Source: Cantharellus purpuraceus (taxonomy: Eukaryota > Basidiomycota > Agaricomycetes > Cantharellales > Hydnaceae). Taken from it: DNA of 64,000 nucleotides. The stretch is from assembly GCA_025174535.1 (NCBI GenBank), contig JALBUN010000017.1:124001-188000 (forward strand), given 5' to 3'. Positions 58,227-64,000 of the stretch are shown here, one piece after another; position 1 is the stretch's first letter, and the number at the start of each line of letters is the position of its first letter. The notes beneath the pieces were generated by a model that saw only the letters and a list, made by a program, of their open reading frames with translations, did no database searches and was not told the origin of the DNA. Position numbers and translations under genes: made by a program.

Positions 58227-60294
58227 ATGGCTTCTAGCAATGTTGCGCTCACAGAGGAAGTGAAGAAGGAAATTGGACAAGTAAATAAAAGTTTCAAGCA
58301 TATTTTATCAATATCTGATCTACAGTTGAACTTTATCAGCATTTTATCCCAGGATTCGTTGGTCAGGAAGTCACAGAAGATGTAGTCTCGCTCATTCGAG
58401 ATTATCATGTTGGGTGATTGCTTTTATAATGTTTTTCTTCACTGTTTTTAATATTGGATTCTGTGTCACGCTCAAGTTCAATAATCATGATGAAGCGCAA
58501 CATCAAGGGTCGGTCTATAAAGGGCATATCAGTATCTCCCTACGAATGCTCATAGTTGACCAGATATCCCGCACGTGCGCAAGCTAATCTCCGGCCTCCA
58601 GGCTGTGGCGAAAGATGCTGGTCATGAAAGGCCTCTAATGATTGGCATTGATCAGGAGAATGGTATGAAACCAGCCTATGTCAATGAACCCTTGGATTCA
58701 AAATTCCCCGTGATCAGGACTTGTATCTGCCTTCACAACCGGCGCGCCTCTTGGCGGAACACAATTGTTCGAGATAGAATATATTCTAAATTGCTTGGAC
58801 TGACTATGATTCTGTGCAGCCCTGGTGCGATGGCCCTTGCTGCTACGAATAGCACCGAGACGGCGGAGCTGGTAAACGAGAGCACCGGTCGTGAAATGAA
58901 ACTCGCCGGCATAAATTGGGCCTTTTCTCCTGTGTGCGACATCAACTCGGATCCACGCAACCCCGTGATTGGTACGTCGTCTTGCAAATGTATTCATGCT
59001 GCTGTTTAAATTGGCGCACTTTCCTTAGGTGTTAGATCTTTTGGAGACGGTAAATTTCAGTATGATCAATTCCACCTGCATATACTCACAGAAGCCCGTA
59101 GACCCCGACAATGTAGCAAAGCTCTCCGCTGCAGTCGCTCGCGGCCTCACATCCTCAGGAATAGCCCCCTCTCCTAAGCATTTCCCTGGACATGGTGACA
59201 CCCATGTAGACTCCCACCTCGGCCTCCCTCGCATACTAAAGACAAAGGAACAATTAGAAGCGACGGAGCTCGTGCCTTTCAAGCAGCTCGCCTCTTCCGG
59301 CGTGGCCACGATTATGACGGGACACATGGCTCTGCCACTGATCGTAGGGGACGATACACCTTGCTCGCTCTCACGAAAGATCACAACGGATCTTTTGCGT
59401 ACAGAGTTAGGATACGAGGGCGTCATCGTCACTGATTGCCTGGAGATGGACGCTGTGGTCGATTCGTACGGCTCTGAGATGGGAGCTGTAAAGGCACTTC
59501 TTGCTGGTGCTGATGTGGCGATGATTTGTCATCGTATAGACAGGCAAAAGGGCGCGATTGAGGCGACGTATGAGGCGGTTCAGTCGGGAGCGCTGTCACT
59601 CGAAGAGTTGAGAGCAAGCGGCAAGCGGGTCCAAGCGTTAAAGGATCGATTCGCAGGTTCCTGGGACGAAGTCCTCAAGAAGGATGTGGACTTGAGTTTG
59701 GTAGAAAAAATCAAGCGTGACAGTGTGCAGATCAGCGAAGACGCGTACAAGCGCACCATCGCCGTGGTCAGAGATACATACAAGCTTCTTCCTTTACTTT
59801 CCTGGAAAGAGGAGCCCGTCCTCGTCTTTACACCGGTGATGGAGACTTTGAACAGGGCGGTGGATGATGCAGAGAATATTATTCGAACAGCAGATGGAAA
59901 GTTGAGAAACACTGCAGGTCCTTCATACATAACATTCGCTGACGCCATCCATGAACGTCTCCCTAATTCGACACATGTCGTTTACGGGCCTGGCGACGAA
60001 CCACCTGCTGGGTTCGACAGCGCAAAGCGCATTGTATTCGCGACCCGGAGTGCCGATCGAAGCACCTGGCAATTGGAGTATCTCCAGTCTCTGCTCAAAA
60101 TCGTGGAGAATTTGGAAGTGGTGGTGCTGGCGACGCTGACACCGTACGAGGTTCTACTTCCTGTGGCGGGCACACGTGCGGCGTACATGTGTTCGTTTGA
60201 ATTTACACCGCAGGCGTTGCGGGCGGCTGTTGGGGCGATGTTTCATGAGTCGCCGATTGTAGGGAGTGTACCGGTCAAGTATGAGAAAGCTTGA
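58227..60294 (+). CDS. GH3 beta-N-acetylglucosaminidase (NagZ-like), 8 exons
   Basis: Exons 58227-58280, 58340-58413, 58477-58508, 58564-58662, 58718-58766, 58820-58971, 59029-59049 and 59102-60294 total 1674 nt (557 aa). The sequence shows IGQHFIPGFVGQEVTEDVVS, IGIDQENG, then FPGAMALAAT, FSPVCDIN, GVRSFGDDPDNV, PKHFPGHGDTHVDSHLGLP (the NagZ signature) and VIVTDCLEMDAV with the nucleophile Asp near residue 272. It removes terminal N-acetylglucosamine from chito-oligosaccharides or modified proteins. No signal peptide, so it is cytosolic. The C-terminal ~200 residues form a second domain. A 21 nt exon encodes part of GVRSFGD. Start ATG 58227 is in a good context. Confidence 0.9.
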
Positions 60295-61481
60295 GAAGCA
60301 CACCGGGGGAGCTGCTTTGTATCATTCAGTGTAACGATTTGTGTAGTCTTTCCATGCCATCAATTGCACCGGTAGCTCCTTGATTAGACTTCAGATTGCG
60401 AATTACGAGTTGCGTGAAACCGACTGCATTGCAGTAATAATTGGAAAATAGTCATCTTATGACATGTTGATCCCAACCTTTCCTTGCAGTTGATCTGAGA
60501 TATATATGTCCGGATGTAACCATGTCTCGAGAATGTGCAACCAGAAGCTTCAAGCCTCAACTATTATTCCTTTTGAAAGGAGCCCATCAACACCCAGCGG
60601 TCCCAGGAAGAGTGAGAAAAAGTCACAAAATGGAATTCCAAGTCATGAGAGTAAACCACTCACGTGCATGCTGTTGAAATATTGGATGTTGCGAGCAGCG
60701 TCCAGTTGCTACGCAGTCTAGGCTTACCACGTACACATGACACACATAGAACTACATCATTCCACGTCTTTCATTTTTGTTGCGTGTATGTCACCCACCA
60801 CGTAGTTAGTGCTGGCGCAGTGTCGCTCCCGTCGCGCATCGTTAGACGCAGAAACCAACTCTCAGAACACTCAGTATATCCGCGAATGGAAGTTGCGATA
60901 CTCTGAGCAAAAGTCTACAGCCTGCTTCACATTAGGGCGTATATGGAGCCAGCTTAAGCTGAGTTTCGCTAGCTATGATAGCCGTGGTAAAAGCTGCAGT
61001 TCCACACATGCCGCTTTGAAGCTCCGTTCAAAAAGAATGTCAAAGCCTCACTCCCACGCCGAAGTGAAGCTACCATAACCGATGAGGGTGCTCAGGCACA
61101 GGGCAGAATATTCTGAAAACCAGAGAGGTGGGTTTGGGAGGAGTGGCCAGGAGGGCTTCACGAACACTGGCCACAAGTCGCACTTACAAAGAGGTCCCAT
61201 GCCGTTCGGCTTGCATTCGGCGGTCTGACAAGTGCCGGCCTGGGCCTGGACCGTTGCTCCACTTTGGGCTCAACGTCGGATTAAGCTGAGAAGTGGAGCA
61301 TCAAAAGGCCGGGTCTTCAGCTCAAGCTGGTTCCATATACGCTTGAGCGGCAAGAATTGGTATTACGTAAGAGCTCCCACGAGATTGCATGAGAGCAAGT
61401 CTTATATTTGACCTCACAGCAGACGCTTGTACGGCTCTTCGAATCGCGTGCAGGTTTGTATAATCTGTCGTACGAACCACC
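60295..61481. other. intergenic, no gene recognised
   Basis: About 1.2 kb with short frames only. It carries the 3' end of the GH3 gene and the promoter of the WW/FF gene. Confidence 0.5.
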
Positions 61482-64000
61482 ATGTCGACTGTACCCCCTG
61501 GCGTTCCTCCGTTTGCAGCTTACGTACCTCCTCCACTGCCGCCGGGTTGGACAGAACACCAAGGCACGCATGGCTTGACATTTTATCATAGAGTCACTAC
61601 TGAGAACATGTGACAGCTCCTGGTGGACATGCCTACTATTATAATGCCTCCACGAAGCAATCAACGTATACACGGCCGTTGCCAGTGTTTCCTGTTCCGG
61701 GTGGGATGCCATTCGTCGCACAGGGTGCCGTCATACCAGGTGCTGCTGCACCCAAGGAGAAGAAGAAGAAGGAACGTCCGCTTGTCAAAACGCCTGTTCC
61801 TGGGACGCCTTGGATCAGGGTAAAGACAACAGAGGGTAATGTGTTCTGGACGCATAAGGAGCGGAAGGAGAGTGTATGGGAGGTGCCAGAAGAGATCAAG
61901 GAGAAAGCGGAGGAGATGGAACGAGAGGAGAAAGAGAAGGAAACGAAGGAAACGGAAGCGAATGCGCAACAGTTGTTGGAGGACCAACGGGACGCGGAGG
62001 AGATGAAGCGGAAGGAGAGGGAGGAGGTGGAGAGGGTGATGGAGGAAGTGAAGGATGCCGTAGCTGCGGGGAAAAGGAAGGCAGTTGAACCTGCTGATGA
62101 AGATAAGAAAAATGGGCATAAGAAATCACGTGTTGAGGAGACAGAGGAGACAGACGAACAATGGCAGCGGGAGATTGCAGATGATATGGCGCAGGAGGCG
62201 GAGGCTGATGTCGGTGATACAGAGGCTCCGGAGGTAAATGATGCAGAACATAGTCTTGCTTCTGACGGGAAGGAGTCTCGCCGGGGCTCGACTGCTCCTC
62301 CAGAAACTGCGAACAGCACTCAAAAATTCTTCAAGGTTCCCGACCGCGTCGATCTTTCCATCGACGAAGCAAAGGCCCTTTTCAAGGTGCGTTTACGCGA
62401 TACATCATATCAGTTTACAATTGAAGACATTTCGTACGCAGACCCTTTTGCAAGAAAAGAATATCAATCCCCTACATCCATGGGATACTTCCCTTCCCTT
62501 GTTTATTTCTGATCCACGTTATGTCTTGCTTCCCTCCGTGTCAGCGCGTCGTGAAGCATTTGATGAGTACTGTCGTGACGCAGCACGTGCGCAGCGCGCA
62601 GCAAAGGCTGCGGCACTCAAGGAAGAAACAGATGGTGCAGATAAAGACAGGGAGGCATATGTAAAACTTTTGAAGGAGGAGGTGACGAGTACTCGAGCTA
62701 CGTGGCACGAATTCCGGAGAAAGTGGAGAAAGGACCGTAGGTTTTTTGGCTGGGCAGGTGATAGGGAGAGAGAGCGCGCATTTAGGGATTGGGTACGAGA
62801 TCTTGCGGATGGTGAGCACATGTCGTCCCTAGAGAGAGTTGGATTAACATGGCTTAATGCAGTGAAAAAGAAACAAGCTGAGAAGGCGGAACGCGAGTTC
62901 TTCCAGTTGTTAAGGGAACATAAGGAAATCAAGCCTGGCGATGTTTGGAAAGAGGTGGGTATACCACAGTGTCGACCCTCTTGTTAATATTGATGCATCT
63001 GCCTGCTCCATTACTCTTCCAGGTCAAACGAAGGATCAATTCAAAAGATCCACGGTACGACGCAGTGGGCTCACCGTCTCTACGAGAGGAGCTTTTTGCG
63101 ACGTACGTCAAAACCGTGGGAGGACCTGCTTCTCGCGATACCCCTAAGCAGTTAGACAAGGGTGAAGAGACTGCCCACCAGGACGACATACACGAGGATG
63201 CCGATGCCGACGCCGCTCGCAGAAAACGTGCTGAGCGTGCAGAACGCGGCCTCCGCGAACGCGAAGAAAAGGTGCGACGTGAACGCGCTGGACTCGAGCG
63301 TGAGCTCGGCCGCACGCGGGGGGCTGTCGGGCGTGAAGAGGGTGAACGTGAATTCATGTACGTGTTGAGGTTTATTCTTCACGCATGTTGTGGTTAGACT
63401 GATGTCGACGGCTGGGCTCGTGCCTTTTCTCTTTACAGGACGCTCCTGACGGATGCGGTGCGCGATCCACAGGTACAGCATCCCGCTCGTTCTGTACAGT
63501 GGCTGATCTCACTTGTTCCTATTCCATAGGCTGATTGGGATGGTACTGTATCTAGTCTCTCTCATGACCCGCGCTTTGTTCTCTGTGCATTGCCCCTTCC
63601 CGTACAACGAGGTCTCTTTTCAGCTCACGTAGCACGTTTGCGAGAAAAACAGCTTTCTGGGCTACATGCGCTGTTTGCTGCACACGCACCGCGGCTTGAC
63701 ACGCGATGGCATGGTTTGGATGGGAACGCTATCAAAGCCGTGCGGAGGAGTGTTGTAGTGGGAAAGCTGGGACTATCTGACCCGCATGGAGACGATGGCG
63801 ACTCGGACTCCGACGGAAGGACCACGAGACGCCGGCGTAGTGGTGGTGGTGGTGGTGAGGATGCGCTGGAGGCAGAGTTTGAGCGATGGCAGCGTACGCG
63901 GAATAGTGAGGCGCGGAAGGCGTTTGATGCGATGTTGAACGAGAATGCGTTTCTTGAGTTTTGGGGACGGATGGGGAAGGCGGGCGGTGATGGCGCTGGG
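61482..64000 (+). CDS. WW- and FF-domain protein (TCERG1/CA150-like), 3' end beyond window
   Basis: Exons 61482-61563, 61617-62386, 62442-62954, 63023-63357, 63439-63472 and 63530 to the window edge read in one frame. The first intron uses a GC donor (aag/GCACGC...ACAG). WW1 (~20-50) is PPGWTEHQAPGGHAYYY and WW2 (~92-122) is PWIRVKTTEGNVFWTHKER. A Lys/Glu-rich coiled linker follows, then FF domains starting near SIDEAKALFKTLL, DREAYVKLLKEEV, EREFFQLLREHKEI, EREFMTLLTDAV and GLHALFAAHAPRL. Such proteins couple transcription elongation to pre-mRNA splicing through the RNA polymerase II tail and Pro-rich partners in the nucleus. No stop within the window, so it is partial. Confidence 0.9.

Noticed and set aside
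61639..62319. 226-codon minus-strand Ser-rich open frame
   Set aside because: Shadow of the Lys/Glu-rich linker of the WW/FF gene on the plus strand.

Overview
The window looks like nuclear DNA from a filamentous basidiomycete, probably an Agaricomycete. Introns are short (about 40-75 bp, GT-AG), intact genes carry 3 to 18 exons, and the gene families are mushroom-type: SNF2 helicase, DUF89, GIT1-like MFS transporter, cytosolic GH13 amylase, TKL-like kinase, LysM membrane protein, NagZ-like GH3 and a WW/FF protein. I cannot name the species.

Layout. Positions 1-12000 are a nest of transposons. A degraded Copia element (+) is split by a degraded Gypsy element (- strand, LTR at 10084-10667). 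The Gypsy gag holds a solo-LTR-like insertion, and the Gypsy integrase is split by a 7.85 kb AT-rich element at 100-7946. That element is the most interesting object here. It is bounded by two 566 bp direct repeats that read as identical, has short terminal inverted repeats at its outer ends, is flanked by a 3 bp target duplication (CAA), and carries a Harbinger/IS5-like DDE transposase with a C-terminal chromodomain plus five or six unrecognised cargo ORFs. Two solitary copies of the 566 bp repeat, each with its own 3 bp duplication, sit at 30165-31341. Positions 13403-17457 hold an apparently intact 11-exon SNF2-family helicase gene.

Positions 18000-33950 are repeat- and pseudogene-rich. 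They hold a GC-rich minisatellite, a tRNA-related repeat, Copia remains, an ADE2 pseudogene, a scrambled second copy of a DUF89 gene and an N-terminal scrap of an SNF2 gene. The intact DUF89 gene is at 33950-36326. From 40257 to the right edge the window is ordinary gene space: an unrecognised multi-exon gene, then the MFS transporter, alpha-amylase, kinase, LysM protein, GH3 enzyme and a WW/FF-domain protein cut by the window end.

For seven genes (SNF2, DUF89, MFS, amylase, LysM, GH3, WW/FF) I derived exon joins by hand. In each the intron phases agree throughout, and in the six complete models the total is divisible by three. The right-hand genes show no operon-like logic. Amylase and the GH3 enzyme are sugar-active and the MFS transporter and LysM protein are membrane or cell-surface proteins, but they are independent transcription units.
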